DNA of 32,128 bases, taken from assembly GCA_029977865.1 (NCBI GenBank), contig JAPOKA010000031.1, positions 1 through 32,128 of the forward strand. The letters are read 5' to 3'. Source of the DNA: a bacterium (lineage in GTDB: Bacteria > Planctomycetota > Phycisphaerae > Phycisphaerales > SM1A02). Position 1 is the first letter of the stretch. Every line of letters begins with the position of its first letter. Of this stretch, positions 22,730 through 31,248 are shown in pieces. The notes under the pieces were generated by a model. The model worked only from the letters and a program-made list of their open reading frames with translations. It was not told the origin of the DNA and did not search any database. Position numbers and translations under genes: made by a program.

Positions 22730-24631
22730 CTACGAGGCCGTCGTCGCCGGCGGCTGATCGGCGAAGGTCCCGAGGCCCCAATCGACGAGGATGCGATCGC
22801 CCGGTGCCGCTTCTCCCTTGGGCACGCGTTCGAGCAGGGGGTCATGCTCGGTGGGCGCTCGCTCGAGCACCGGGATGCCATCGACGAGCCGGTAGGTGGC
22901 GTGCTCGGTCATCCGCCGCGGGACGCCCGCTCGAAGTTCGGGCGAAAGCTCCTCGAGCGATTCGGGCCATCGGCCTTCGCGCTCGTGAAAGAGGAGGATC
23001 CCGGTGCGAAGCGAGGGGGTCCGATCGCCGTGAGGGGGAGTTCGCAGCAGCATCGCCTCGGTGTCGGGCTCGGCCGCCCCGATTCGGACCCGCCGGAACG
23101 GCGAGGCGCCATCGTCGAAGCCGTCCGGTCCGACCGACCACGCCAGCGGGCCATCCGCTCGGAGTTCGTAGCGGTAGGGCAGAGCGGTCTCGGGATCGCG
23201 CGGCACGTCGGCGAGCAGTTCGGGCACGAGTTGATCGAGCGAATCGGGCCATGCGGAGTGAACGTCTCGAAAGCGCGCAAGGGCGATGGCGATCGCTGCG
23301 GCATCGAGTTCGAATCGCTGCGCGGCGAGGTTGTCGTTGGCTCGGCTCACCGCGGGAAGCAGGAGTGCAAGCAGCAGGTTGCCGCCCGAGAAGAGGCCGA
23401 TCGAGCGGTCGGGCATGATCTCGCGCTCGATCTCGGCGAGGCTGCGGCGCTGGTCCCACCACGGCCGAGCGCCATCGAGTTCGAGGGCGTCGAGCCAGCG
23501 CTGGTACTGCTCGAGGGTCTCGCGGCGGCTCGGGGCGAGATACGCGAGCGGCCCCACCGCGAGCGCGATGGGCTCGAAGCCGTCGTCGTTTGCCCCGGCG
23601 GTGACGTCGACGAGCGGCGTGAATTGCGCGAAGGCCCACGGGATGAAGAGCCCGTCGCCGCTGCCGTCGTCGGAGTAGGTGCGCTGCACGACATCCTCGA
23701 ACATGAGCCGCTCGGTGACCATGTCGATGCGCAGGGACGTCTCCGGCACCGACGCGACCGCGGCGGCCAAGCGCTCGAGGTCCGTGGCGGGCCACTCGCC
23801 CGATTCGCGTTCGAGCATGGCGACGATTTCGCGGCAGGCGATCGTGCGGATCGCCGCTGCGACGAGTTGGCCGATCAGGGTCCGGCTCTCCTCGGCGTGT
23901 CTGGCGATGCCGAACATGGCAAGGAAGTCCTCGCTTGCAAGCGCGAGGTCTCCACGGGCTTCGGCCACGCGGGCCTCGCCGGCGAGGAGCCGCGCCGCGA
24001 GTCTGAGTTCAGCAAGCTGCGGCAACAGCACCTCGAGCAGCATGTCCGGCGTCGGCGTGTCCGCCGCGGCCTCGGTGGCCGCGTCCTCCGTGGGATCAGG
24101 CGTTCCGTAGTACGCACGCTCCTCCGGGCTCGCCTCATCGGGCGACGTGTTGGGCTCCCTCCCGAGCACCGGCATCGAGGCGGCTCGACGCAGGGTCGCG
24201 AGTTGGGTTTCGCGCGCGGCAAGGACCGCGCGCACATCCGGCCGCGGCGACGACTCGGCGTCGGTGGATTCGGGGTCTGGCTCGTCACCGATCAGGCGAT
24301 CGAGGTCAGCGAGGAACTCGCGTCGCTGCGAGTCGTCGGTGAAGGCGAACTCGGTCTCGCCGAGCGGCTGGTTCGGGCGCGTCCACGCGAGTCCTTCGAG
24401 GTAGACCGGCCACGCCGGATCGTCGCTCGTCGGCAGCAGTTCGCGGTAGGCCGCCATCGAATCGAACGACATCACCGGCTTCAGGGTGGCCACGCGAAGC
24501 GCCAGCACGAGGTAGACCGCCACCACCGCACCGAGGGCGTAGCCGATGAACTTGAGGGTCTTGCGCACGCCTCGGGCGATCGGCCCGCGGGTGGCGCCGT
24601 GCTGGGATGGTCGTTCGTGATCGGCAGCCAT
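22730..24631 (-). CDS. One-pass membrane protein with two pseudopilin-like C-terminal modules, unknown function
   Basis: A 633-aa protein that I do not recognise as a characterised family. The ATG at 24631 gives a basic N-terminus (GVRKTLKF) and one membrane helix (IGYALGAVVAVYLVLAL, about 29-45). The frame continues upstream to 25048 but without sensible sequence. The body is helical with acidic linkers (DEPDPESTDAESS; TPTPDMLLEVLLPQLAELRLAARLLAG). Near the C-terminus there are two related modules: FRDVHSAWPDSLDQLVPELLADVP and HEREGRWPESLEELSPELRAGVP. Each resembles the stretch after the helix of GspG-like planctomycete proteins, where the WPxSLxxLxPEL motif is common. It is probably an anchored periplasmic protein. 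No neighbour explains its job. There is no clear Shine-Dalgarno at the chosen start. Confidence 0.75.
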   Translation of the reverse strand: MAADHERPSQHGATRGPIARGVRKTLKFIGYALGAVVAVYLVLALRVATLKPVMSFDSMAAYRELLPTSDDPAWPVYLEGLAWTRPNQPLGETEFAFTDDSQRREFLADLDRLIGDEPDPESTDAESSPRPDVRAVLAARETQLATLRRAASMPVLGREPNTSPDEASPEERAYYGTPDPTEDAATEAAADTPTPDMLLEVLLPQLAELRLAARLLAGEARVAEARGDLALASEDFLAMFGIARHAEESRTLIGQLVAAAIRTIACREIVAMLERESGEWPATDLERLAAAVASVPETSLRIDMVTERLMFEDVVQRTYSDDGSGDGLFIPWAFAQFTPLVDVTAGANDDGFEPIALAVGPLAYLAPSRRETLEQYQRWLDALELDGARPWWDQRRSLAEIEREIMPDRSIGLFSGGNLLLALLLPAVSRANDNLAAQRFELDAAAIAIALARFRDVHSAWPDSLDQLVPELLADVPRDPETALPYRYELRADGPLAWSVGPDGFDDGASPFRRVRIGAAEPDTEAMLLRTPPHGDRTPSLRTGILLFHEREGRWPESLEELSPELRAGVPRRMTEHATYRLVDGIPVLERAPTEHDPLLERVPKGEAAPGDRILVDWGLGTFADQPPATTAS

Positions 24632-24835
24632 GAGCGGGGGGCGGAGAGACGACGAGGCGGATGCAGCGGGAAGCCGAGCAGCGGAAGCGAAGCAGCCGAT
24701 GGCGACCCAAATCGACGGGACCGTGGCGTATTCGCCGAGACTGCCGATTCTAGGCGGTGGCGAGGGCATCGGCCCGAGGAACCCGCACGACCGGCGCGAT
24801 CGCCTCCTCGACTGTCCGAGAAGTCCGGATCCGTC

Positions 24836-24857
24836 TGGAAGCGGTTGACCACTTCCA
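24836..24857. promoter_or_regulatory. 22-bp imperfect dyad containing a -35-like TTGACC, operator candidate
   Basis: TGGAAG and CTTCCA arms are perfect, then GGT/ACC also match, with one mismatched pair between and two unpaired central bases. Nine of eleven pairs are complementary. The sequence TTGACC (24845-24850) lies in the centre. It is 142 bp upstream of the plus-strand start at 24999. A regulator binding here could block a promoter, but no -10 box was found. Confidence 0.35.
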
Positions 24858-24985
24858 AGGTGTGCGCAATGTTTTTTGAGCAGGCGCCCCGCCGCTGCGG
24901 GTGGCTCGCCGCGGCACTGCGGGACACACCGCTGCGCCGAATCGTGAACGCCGGAAGCACTGACCGGCAACGCAGTTTCTGCGAG

Positions 24986-24991
24986 AGGGAG
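24986..24991 (+). promoter_or_regulatory. Ribosome binding site for the PAPG-CTERM protein
   Basis: AGGGAG is 7 nt before the ATG at 24999. The earlier ATG at 24993 would have only 1 nt of spacing, so the second ATG is preferred. Confidence 0.7.
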
Positions 24992-24998
24992 AATGGTC

Positions 24999-25760
24999 AT
25001 GGCAACGTTTCGATCCGCGGCTTCGATCGTGATCCTGGGAGTGAGCACGGCGAACCTCTGCGCGGGCTACAACTGGTCGGAGAACTTCGATGCGCTGCCG
25101 CTCGGTGCGTACTCGAATCCCTTCTGGACGCCGCTTCCCGGCACCCTCCCCGGAGGCATCGCGGTGACCGACGCGACCTCGGTCTCGGCCCCCAACTCGC
25201 TCATGTTCGACCCGTCGCTGATCGGGCCGGGCACGCCCAACCAGAACAGCATCGAGGCGGGCATGGTCTTCGATCCCGGGCTCTCCTTCACCGCGACCAC
25301 GTGGTGCATCGAGTTCGATGTCCGGCGCGACGAGGCCACCGATGATTCGTTGTTCGAGCTGGTCGCCTACGACGCCAACGGCGGTCGCCGCGGCCTCATC
25401 GCGATCGGCGACTACGGGATCGGGCCTTCGGTGATCAACATCTCCTTCGGAAGCCCGTTCGCCGAGGCGAACCTGCCCTACACCTGGGGCGAGTGGATCC
25501 ACATCGAGTGGGAGATCAACTTCTACGGAAACGGCTCCGGCTTCCAGTACCTCACGGTCGACGACTATCCCTACTCGTTCCTGCCCATGGGGTCCTTCGA
25601 CGCGCCGATCACCGCCTTCGGCTTCGTCTTCCGCGATCCGGCGGGCGAGTACTCGGGCACGGCCTACGTCGACAACCTCTCCTTCACGGCGATTCCCGCC
25701 CCCGGCGCGATCGTGCTGCTGGCGGCGGCCGGCATGGTCGGGGGACGTCGGCGACGCTGA
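24999..25760 (+). CDS. Secreted PEP-CTERM (PAPG variant) surface protein
   Basis: A 253-aa secreted protein. The signal peptide is MATFRSAASIVILGVSTANLCAG. The body (YNWSENFDALPLG, IEFDVRRDEATDDSLFELVAYD, WIHIEWEINFYGNGSGFQYLTVDD, TAYVDNLSF) is a beta-rich concanavalin-like jelly-roll typical of glycan-binding or matrix proteins. It ends in a tripartite sorting signal: IPAPGA, a hydrophobic helix (IVLLAAAGMVGG) and RRRR. This is the planctomycete form of PEP-CTERM, normally handled by an exosortase that is not in this window. No catalytic residues are evident, so a matrix or adhesive role is likely but not shown. It lies 115 bp before the rhamnose operon and is probably a separate unit. Confidence 0.85.
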   Translation: MATFRSAASIVILGVSTANLCAGYNWSENFDALPLGAYSNPFWTPLPGTLPGGIAVTDATSVSAPNSLMFDPSLIGPGTPNQNSIEAGMVFDPGLSFTATTWCIEFDVRRDEATDDSLFELVAYDANGGRRGLIAIGDYGIGPSVINISFGSPFAEANLPYTWGEWIHIEWEINFYGNGSGFQYLTVDDYPYSFLPMGSFDAPITAFGFVFRDPAGEYSGTAYVDNLSFTAIPAPGAIVLLAAAGMVGGRRRR

Positions 25761-25875
25761 GTCGATTCGGACCCGAGACGAACTCGGCGCCTCGGACACG
25801 TCCGCCGTCTCGCCTCCGCGTCGACCACGGGCCACTGGCCCGCCGTGCGGTGGGCGATGCCGCTAGTCTTCCTCG

Positions 25876-27129
25876 ATGCCCGACGCTTCAGAGAAGGCCC
25901 CGCGATTCGAGGTGCATCCGGCTCGTCGCGACCGCGCGCTCGAACGCCTCGAGAGGCTCGAGATCGAACTGCCCTCGTGGGGCTTCGCCGACACCGGCAC
26001 CCGCTTCGGGAAGTTCCTGCAGGACGCCGCGGCGATCTCGACCGAGGACAAGCTCGACGACGCCGCCGAGGTGCACCGCCTGACCGGCGCCTGCCCTGCG
26101 GTCGCGATCCACGTTCTCTGGGATGTGGATGGATGCGGAAGCGGCGCGGTGATCGAAGGCGCTCGCAGTCTCGCCGCGGCCGCGAAGACCCGGGGCCTTC
26201 GGATCGGCGCGATCAACCCGAACGTCTTTCAGGACCAGTGCTACCGCGGCGGATCGCTCGCCAACGAAGATCCTTCGATTCGCCGCCGCGCGATCGACCA
26301 CCTGATCGAGTCGATCGCGATCGCGAAGGAAGTCGGATCGGACGCCCTCTCGCTCTGGTTCGCCGACGGCGCGAACTATCCCGGACAGGCCTGCGTGCGC
26401 CGCCGCAAGCGCCGCTTCGAAGAGGGGCTCCGCGAGGTCCACGAGGCGATGCCTGCGTCGATGACGATGCTCCTCGAGTACAAGCCCTTCGAGCCGGCGT
26501 TCTACTTCACCGACCTCGCGGACTGGGGCATGGCCTGCACGCTTGCCCGCAAGGCGGGTCCGCGGGCGAAGGTGCTGGTCGACACCGGTCACCACCTGCT
26601 CGGGCAGAACGTCGAGCAGATCGTCGCCTTCCTGCTCGATGAGGGCATGCTCGGCGGCTTCCACTTCAACGATCGCCACTACGCCGACGACGACCTCACC
26701 AGCGGATCGATCGATCCCTACCGCGCGTTCCGGATCTTCCTCGAGATCGTGCGCTTCGAGCGCGACGCCGCGAAGGCCGGCGAGCCGGCACCGCCGGTGG
26801 CGTTCATGATCGATCAGTCCCACAACCTGAAGCCGAAGGTCGAGGCGATGGTGCAGACCGTCTGCACGGTGCAGGAGCTCTCCATGAAGGCGTTCCTCGT
26901 CGATCTCGACTCCCTCGATCTGGCCCAGTCCCGCGGCGACATCGTCGCCGCCGAGGAGTGCCTCAAGGACGCCTTCGCGACCGACGTGCGTCCGGTGCTG
27001 GCGGCGTGGCGGGCGGCACGCGGCCTGCCGGGCGATCCGCTCGAAGCCTGTCGCGCGAACGGGTACGCAGCGGCCGCCGCCGCGGCGCGGCGACCGCGCA
27101 AGCAGTCCGGCGGAGGCTCGTACGCGTGA
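25876..27129 (+). CDS. rhaI: L-rhamnose isomerase (RhaI, Pseudomonas-type)
   Basis: A 417-aa TIM-barrel sugar isomerase converting L-rhamnose to L-rhamnulose in the cytoplasm. Metal-site residues are visible with the spacing I recall for the Pseudomonas stutzeri enzyme: E201 (LLEYKPFEP), D236 and H239 (LVDTGHH), H263 (FHFND), D271 and D273 (DDDL), and D313 (MIDQSH). WFADGANYPGQ is also typical. Family length fits. The C-terminal 20 residues are Ala/Arg rich and variable. The ATG at 25876 starts the operon, 115 bp after the surface protein gene. Its TGA overlaps the GTG of the kinase gene (GTGA). Related enzymes in this family also isomerise other deoxy- or aldo-sugars, so the rhamnose assignment rests on the neighbouring genes. 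Confidence 0.93.
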   Translation: MPDASEKAPRFEVHPARRDRALERLERLEIELPSWGFADTGTRFGKFLQDAAAISTEDKLDDAAEVHRLTGACPAVAIHVLWDVDGCGSGAVIEGARSLAAAAKTRGLRIGAINPNVFQDQCYRGGSLANEDPSIRRRAIDHLIESIAIAKEVGSDALSLWFADGANYPGQACVRRRKRRFEEGLREVHEAMPASMTMLLEYKPFEPAFYFTDLADWGMACTLARKAGPRAKVLVDTGHHLLGQNVEQIVAFLLDEGMLGGFHFNDRHYADDDLTSGSIDPYRAFRIFLEIVRFERDAAKAGEPAPPVAFMIDQSHNLKPKVEAMVQTVCTVQELSMKAFLVDLDSLDLAQSRGDIVAAEECLKDAFATDVRPVLAAWRAARGLPGDPLEACRANGYAAAAAAARRPRKQSGGGSYA

Positions 27130-28676
27130 GCCATGCCTCGCCGGCGATCAATGCGCGACGAATCCTCGCGATCGATCTCGGTGCCTCGTCGGGGCGGGTG
27201 ATCGAGGTGCGGATCAGGCCCGACGACTCGATCGACGTCGCGGAACTGCATCGCTTCGCCAACGCACCGGAGTCGATTGCGATCGGCGGCACCGCCCGCT
27301 GGGTGTGGCCCTTCGAATCGATCTGGAACGGCGTGCTCGAAGGCCTTCGCATCGCATCGCGCGACGCCGCGCCGATCGACTCGATCGGCATCGATTCCTG
27401 GGCGGTCGACTACGGCCTCGTCGACGATGCCGGCAGGCTGGTGGCGCCGGTCTCGGCCTATCGCGACGGTCGCACCGCCAGGCCGATGGCCCGTATCCGC
27501 GCTGCGGTGGGGGATGCCGAGATCTACGCGGCGACCGGCATCGCGTTCCAGCCCTTCAACACCCTCTACCAACTCGCCGCCGATGCGGAGGATCCGGCGC
27601 GACCGCTCGAACAGGCGGAGCGGATCCTCATGATCCCCGACCTCGTGGCGCAGCGGCTCTGCGGAAGCGCGGTGGGTGAGCGCAGCAACGCAGGCACCAC
27701 GCAGTGCTTCGACGCTGCCGCCGGTGCGTGGATCGATGCACTCGTCGCTGCAGCAGGAGTTCCGAGGCGGATCCTCCCCGAGGTGGTCGCGGCGGGAACC
27801 GAGCTGGGCACCCTGCGCCCGCGACTCGCAGCGTCGGTGGGGCTGTCGGCGTCGACCCGCGTCATCGCGACCGCGACCCACGACACCGCGAGTGCGGTCG
27901 CCGCCGCTCCCATCGAGGCGTCGGGCGACGTCTACGTCTCGAGCGGAACCTGGTCGCTCGTCGGCGTCGAGGTCGAACGCCCGATTCGAACCGAGGCGGC
28001 CCGCGTGGCCGGCCTCACCAACGAGCCTGCGGCCCACGGCGGCACGCGGCTTCTTCGCAACGTCGCGGGGCTCTGGATCCTTCAGGAGTGCCGCCGGGCG
28101 TTCGAGGCGGCGGGTCGCGCGAACTCGTGGGCGAGCCTCGCCGAGGCCGCCGAGGCCGAGCCTGCCTTTCGCAGCGTGATCGATCCCGACGACCCGCGGT
28201 TCTCGCCGCCAGGCCTCGACATGCCCGAGCGGGTGCGATCGTGGTGCCGCGAGCACGGCGAACGCGAACCTCGGAGCGATGCCGCCATCGCCCGCACCAT
28301 CTTCGACAGCCTTGCACTCGCCACCGCGAACGCGGCTCGCCGGGTGACCGAAGCGGCCGGCGTGCCGCTGCGGCGACTCGCGATCGTCGGCGGCGGTGCC
28401 GCCAACACCGTGCTCGACCGGCTGATCGCCGAGGCCGCGGGGGTGGAGGTGGTGCTCGGTGCGACCGAAGCCACCGCCATCGGCAACGCGCTGGTGCAGC
28501 AGGCGGCACTCGATGGCCTCGCCGGGCGCGAGGCGGCTGCGGCTGTGCGAGGCGCCGCTGCGAAGATCGAGGAACATGCCCGCCGCACCTTCGAGCCGAC
28601 CGGATCGCTCGAGGGGCCGATCCACGACGCACGCAGCCGACTCGCCGCCGCCTCTTCCGCCACCTCCTTTTCCTGA
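27126..28676 (+). CDS. rhaB: Rhamnulokinase
   Basis: A 516-aa FGGY-family kinase phosphorylating L-rhamnulose to rhamnulose-1-phosphate with ATP. The GTG at 27126 overlaps the isomerase stop by 4 nt and is the natural coupled start. Motifs: phosphate-1 loop AIDLGASSGRVIEV near residue 13, GIDSWAVDYGLVD near 85, THDTASAVAAAP near 250, SSGTWSLVGVE near 270, and the adenosine loop IVGGGAANTVL near 420 followed by GATEATAIGNALVQ. WAVDYGL and FQPFNTLYQL are typical of rhamnulokinase rather than xylulokinase. The protein is slightly longer than E. coli RhaB because of an N-terminal extension of several residues and a longer tail. It is followed 5 bp later by the aldolase/dehydrogenase gene. Confidence 0.94.
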   Translation: MSHASPAINARRILAIDLGASSGRVIEVRIRPDDSIDVAELHRFANAPESIAIGGTARWVWPFESIWNGVLEGLRIASRDAAPIDSIGIDSWAVDYGLVDDAGRLVAPVSAYRDGRTARPMARIRAAVGDAEIYAATGIAFQPFNTLYQLAADAEDPARPLEQAERILMIPDLVAQRLCGSAVGERSNAGTTQCFDAAAGAWIDALVAAAGVPRRILPEVVAAGTELGTLRPRLAASVGLSASTRVIATATHDTASAVAAAPIEASGDVYVSSGTWSLVGVEVERPIRTEAARVAGLTNEPAAHGGTRLLRNVAGLWILQECRRAFEAAGRANSWASLAEAAEAEPAFRSVIDPDDPRFSPPGLDMPERVRSWCREHGEREPRSDAAIARTIFDSLALATANAARRVTEAAGVPLRRLAIVGGGAANTVLDRLIAEAAGVEVVLGATEATAIGNALVQQAALDGLAGREAAAAVRGAAAKIEEHARRTFEPTGSLEGPIHDARSRLAAASSATSFS

Positions 28677-28681
28677 GCCGC

Positions 28682-30868
28682 ATGACCTCCACCCGAACCC
28701 CGACCGTGTCCCGCACCTGGAACGACGCCGAACTCGACGGCCTCGATCCGGTCGCTCGACTTGTCTACCGCTCCAACTGCCTCGGGAGCGATCAACGCAT
28801 CACCAACACCGGCGGCGGCAACACCTCGTCGAAGATCGACGCGACCGATCCGCTCACCGGCCGCCGAGAGCAGGTGCTTTGGGTGAAGGGCTCCGGCGGC
28901 GACTTGCGCACCGCAGGCCGGGAGTTCTTCGCCTCGCTCTCGATGGAGAAGCTCGAGGCGCTGAAGGCCGTCTACGCGGCGCGGCCCGACCGCGGGCTCA
29001 AGAGCCCCGCCGAGGATGCGATGGTCGAGGCCTACCGCCACTGCGTGTGGAATCTCAACCCACGCGCGAGTTCGATCGACACGCCGCTGCACGCCTTCGT
29101 GCCGCATCGGCACGTCGACCACACCCATCCGGTCTCGGTGATCGCGCTTGCCGCGTGTGCGCGCGGCGAGCAGGCGGCGCAGGAGGTCTACGGCGACGAT
29201 GTCTTCTGGCTGCCATGGATGCGGCCGGGCTTCGAACTCGGCCTCGCGCTCGAGTCAGGCTGCAAGGCCCATCCCGACGCGGCGGGCGCGATCCTCGGCC
29301 AGCACGGGCTCATCAACTGGCACGATGACGATCGAGCCTGCTACGACCGCAGCCTCGACCTCATCGAACGGGCGGCTGGCTACCTCGCCGACCACGATCG
29401 CGGCGCGAGCACCTTCGGCGGCGAGGCGATCGCCGCGGCGGACGAGGCAGCGCGTCGCCGCATGCTCGTCGAAGTGCTGCCGTGGCTGCGGGGGCGGGTC
29501 TCGAGCCGGCGGCGCATGATCGCCACCGTCGACTGGAGCGGAGAGACCCTGCGCTTCGTCGGCAGCGCCGACGCGGCGCGGCTCGCGGCGCTGGGCACGA
29601 GCTGCCCCGACCACTTCCTCCGCACCAAGATCCGTCCGCTCTTCGTCGAGTTCGATCCCCATCGCGAGAGCGTGGCGATCCTCAAGGAGCGGCTCGATGC
29701 GGGTCTGGCCGCGTACGTCGCCGACTACACCGCCTACTACGAGGCCTGCCGCCATCCCGACAGCCCCGCGATGCGGGCACCCGAGCCGACGGTGATCCTG
29801 ATCCCCGGCATCGGCATGATCGCGTGGGGCTCGAGCAAGTCGGAGAGCCGCACCACCGCGGAGTTCTACCGTGGCGCGATCGAGGTGATGCGCGGCGCCG
29901 AGTCGATCGGCGGCTACCTGGCCCTGCCGCGACAGGAGGCCTTCGACATCGAGTACTGGCTGCTCGAAGAGGCCAAGCTGCAACGGATGCCCAAGCCCAA
30001 GGCGCTCGCCGGCCACGTCTCGATGATCGTCGGTGCGGGGTCGGGCATCGGTCGCGCGGCTGCCATGCGCTTCCTCGAGGACGACGCCACGCTCGTGGTC
30101 GCCGATCGCGACGAAGCCTTCGCGAAGACGACCGCGGAGATGGTGCTCGCCAAGGCCGGCCGCGGCATCGGCGTCGCCGGCAGCGGGATCTCGGGCTGCG
30201 GCCCGGCGACCGCGATCTCGTTCGATGCGACCGACCGTGCCGCGGTGCATCACGCCGTCGGAGAGGCGATCCTCGCCTACGGCGGCATCGACGAACTCGT
30301 CATCACCGCCGGCCTCTTCCCGACCCCCGGCCCCGACGGCCGCATCGGCGACGATGCATTCCGCCGCACCTTCGACGTCAACGTGCTGGCGCCGCTGATC
30401 CTCGCCGACGAGGTCGGCGCGGTCTTCGCGGCCCAGGCGCTCTCCGCCTCGATCGTGATCACCACCAGCGTCAACGCGGTGGTCTCCAAGAAGGGCTCGA
30501 CCGCCTACGACACCTCCAAGGCGGCCGCGAACCACCTCGTTCGCAGTCTCGCGGTCTCGTTGGCGCCGCTGGTGCGGGTGAACGCCATCGCGCCGGCCAC
30601 GGTGATCGAGGGCAGCACGATGTTTCCCCGCGAGCGGGTGCTCGCGAGCCTGCGCAAGTACGCCCTTGAGCATCATGAGGAGATGAGCGACGACGAGTTG
30701 ATCGCCCGGCTCGGCCGCTTCTACGCAGATCGGACCCTGCTCAAGGCGACCATCACTCCGCGCGATCAGGCCGAGGCGATCCGATTCCTCGCCGGGCCGG
30801 AGACCGCCCGCACCACCGGTCAGGTGCTCCACGTCGACGGCGGCCTTGCAGACGCGTTCGTGCGATGA
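28682..30868 (+). CDS. rhaEW: Bifunctional rhamnulose-1-phosphate aldolase / L-lactaldehyde dehydrogenase (SDR)
   Basis: A 728-aa fusion. The N-terminal part (about 1-440) is a class II aldolase of the RhaE type: RITNTGGGNTSSK, WVKGSGGDLRT, then LHAFVPHRHVDHTHP with the zinc-binding His cluster near residues 136-152, and GQHGLINWHDD. It should cleave rhamnulose-1-phosphate to dihydroxyacetone phosphate and L-lactaldehyde. The C-terminal part (about 445-728) is a short-chain dehydrogenase with the nucleotide loop G451-AGSGIG457 and the catalytic set S596, Y609 and K613 (YDTSK). RhaEW-type fusions of this kind are described as oxidising the lactaldehyde to lactate. The arrangement removes a toxic aldehyde without a microcompartment, and no shell genes are present here. 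The ATG at 28682 is 5 bp after the kinase stop. Confidence 0.94.
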   Translation: MTSTRTPTVSRTWNDAELDGLDPVARLVYRSNCLGSDQRITNTGGGNTSSKIDATDPLTGRREQVLWVKGSGGDLRTAGREFFASLSMEKLEALKAVYAARPDRGLKSPAEDAMVEAYRHCVWNLNPRASSIDTPLHAFVPHRHVDHTHPVSVIALAACARGEQAAQEVYGDDVFWLPWMRPGFELGLALESGCKAHPDAAGAILGQHGLINWHDDDRACYDRSLDLIERAAGYLADHDRGASTFGGEAIAAADEAARRRMLVEVLPWLRGRVSSRRRMIATVDWSGETLRFVGSADAARLAALGTSCPDHFLRTKIRPLFVEFDPHRESVAILKERLDAGLAAYVADYTAYYEACRHPDSPAMRAPEPTVILIPGIGMIAWGSSKSESRTTAEFYRGAIEVMRGAESIGGYLALPRQEAFDIEYWLLEEAKLQRMPKPKALAGHVSMIVGAGSGIGRAAAMRFLEDDATLVVADRDEAFAKTTAEMVLAKAGRGIGVAGSGISGCGPATAISFDATDRAAVHHAVGEAILAYGGIDELVITAGLFPTPGPDGRIGDDAFRRTFDVNVLAPLILADEVGAVFAAQALSASIVITTSVNAVVSKKGSTAYDTSKAAANHLVRSLAVSLAPLVRVNAIAPATVIEGSTMFPRERVLASLRKYALEHHEEMSDDELIARLGRFYADRTLLKATITPRDQAEAIRFLAGPETARTTGQVLHVDGGLADAFVR

Positions 30869-30896
30869 ACCTGGCGACCCTCGAGGACTCCGATCG

Positions 30897-31217
30897 ATGA
30901 AGCGAGTCTGCTTCTTGCTCCAAGTGAAGGCCGATCGGCTCGAGGAGTACCGCGAGCGGCACCGTGCGGTCTGGCCGGAGATGCTCGCCGCACTCTCGCG
31001 GCACGGCTGGCGGAACTACTCGCTCTTCCTGCGCGACGACGGGCTGCTGGTGGGCTACTGCGAGACGCCCGACTTCGAGGCGGCGGTGCGGGGCATGCAG
31101 TCGGAGGAGGTCAACGGCCGCTGGCAGCGGGAGATGGCGGAGTTCTTCGAGAGCCTCGGAAGCGGCGCGGCCGACACCTCGATGCAGCCCCTCGAAGAGG
31201 TGTTTCACCTCGATTGA
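30897..31217 (+). CDS. rhaM: L-rhamnose mutarotase
   Basis: A 106-aa enzyme, the usual length for RhaM (dimeric alpha-beta barrel), converting alpha- and beta-L-rhamnose. The start at 30897 (MKRVCFLLQV) aligns with the family; an earlier in-frame ATG at 30846 lies inside the aldolase gene and is rejected. H22 in RRHRAVWPEM corresponds to the catalytic His22 of E. coli RhaM. NYSLFLRDDGLLVGYCE and EEVFHLD at the C-terminus are typical. It is the fourth gene of the rhamnose operon, 28 bp after the aldolase stop. It ends 31 bp from the convergent adenylate kinase-like gene. Confidence 0.95.
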   Translation: MKRVCFLLQVKADRLEEYRERHRAVWPEMLAALSRHGWRNYSLFLRDDGLLVGYCETPDFEAAVRGMQSEEVNGRWQREMAEFFESLGSGAADTSMQPLEEVFHLD

Positions 31218-31248
31218 GGCCAAGGCGGAATCGGGCTGCGGCCGGCGA

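Larger units (their letters stand above)
24632..24998. other. 367-bp gene-free divergent region
   Basis: The frames here read as low-information Arg/Pro/Ser sequence and I see no supported gene. The region carries the promoters of the one-pass membrane protein (minus) and the PAPG-CTERM protein (plus). It contains a TTGACC hexamer inside a dyad (24836-24857) and a short AT-rich run with six T's (24872-24877), which stands out against the GC-rich background. A matching -10 element is not clear. Confidence 0.5.

Noticed and set aside
22617-22757. 46-codon frame starting at an ATGA overlap with the acyl-CoA synthetase stop
   Set aside because: The overlap geometry is attractive, but the sequence is Arg/Ala-rich without any motif and runs into the end of the convergent gene.
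22472-25345. Plus-strand open frame of about 950 codons over the one-pass membrane protein gene
   Set aside because: Composition is Arg/Glu/Gly-rich and motif-free, and it crosses the end of the acyl-CoA synthetase gene and the start of the surface protein gene in wrong frames.
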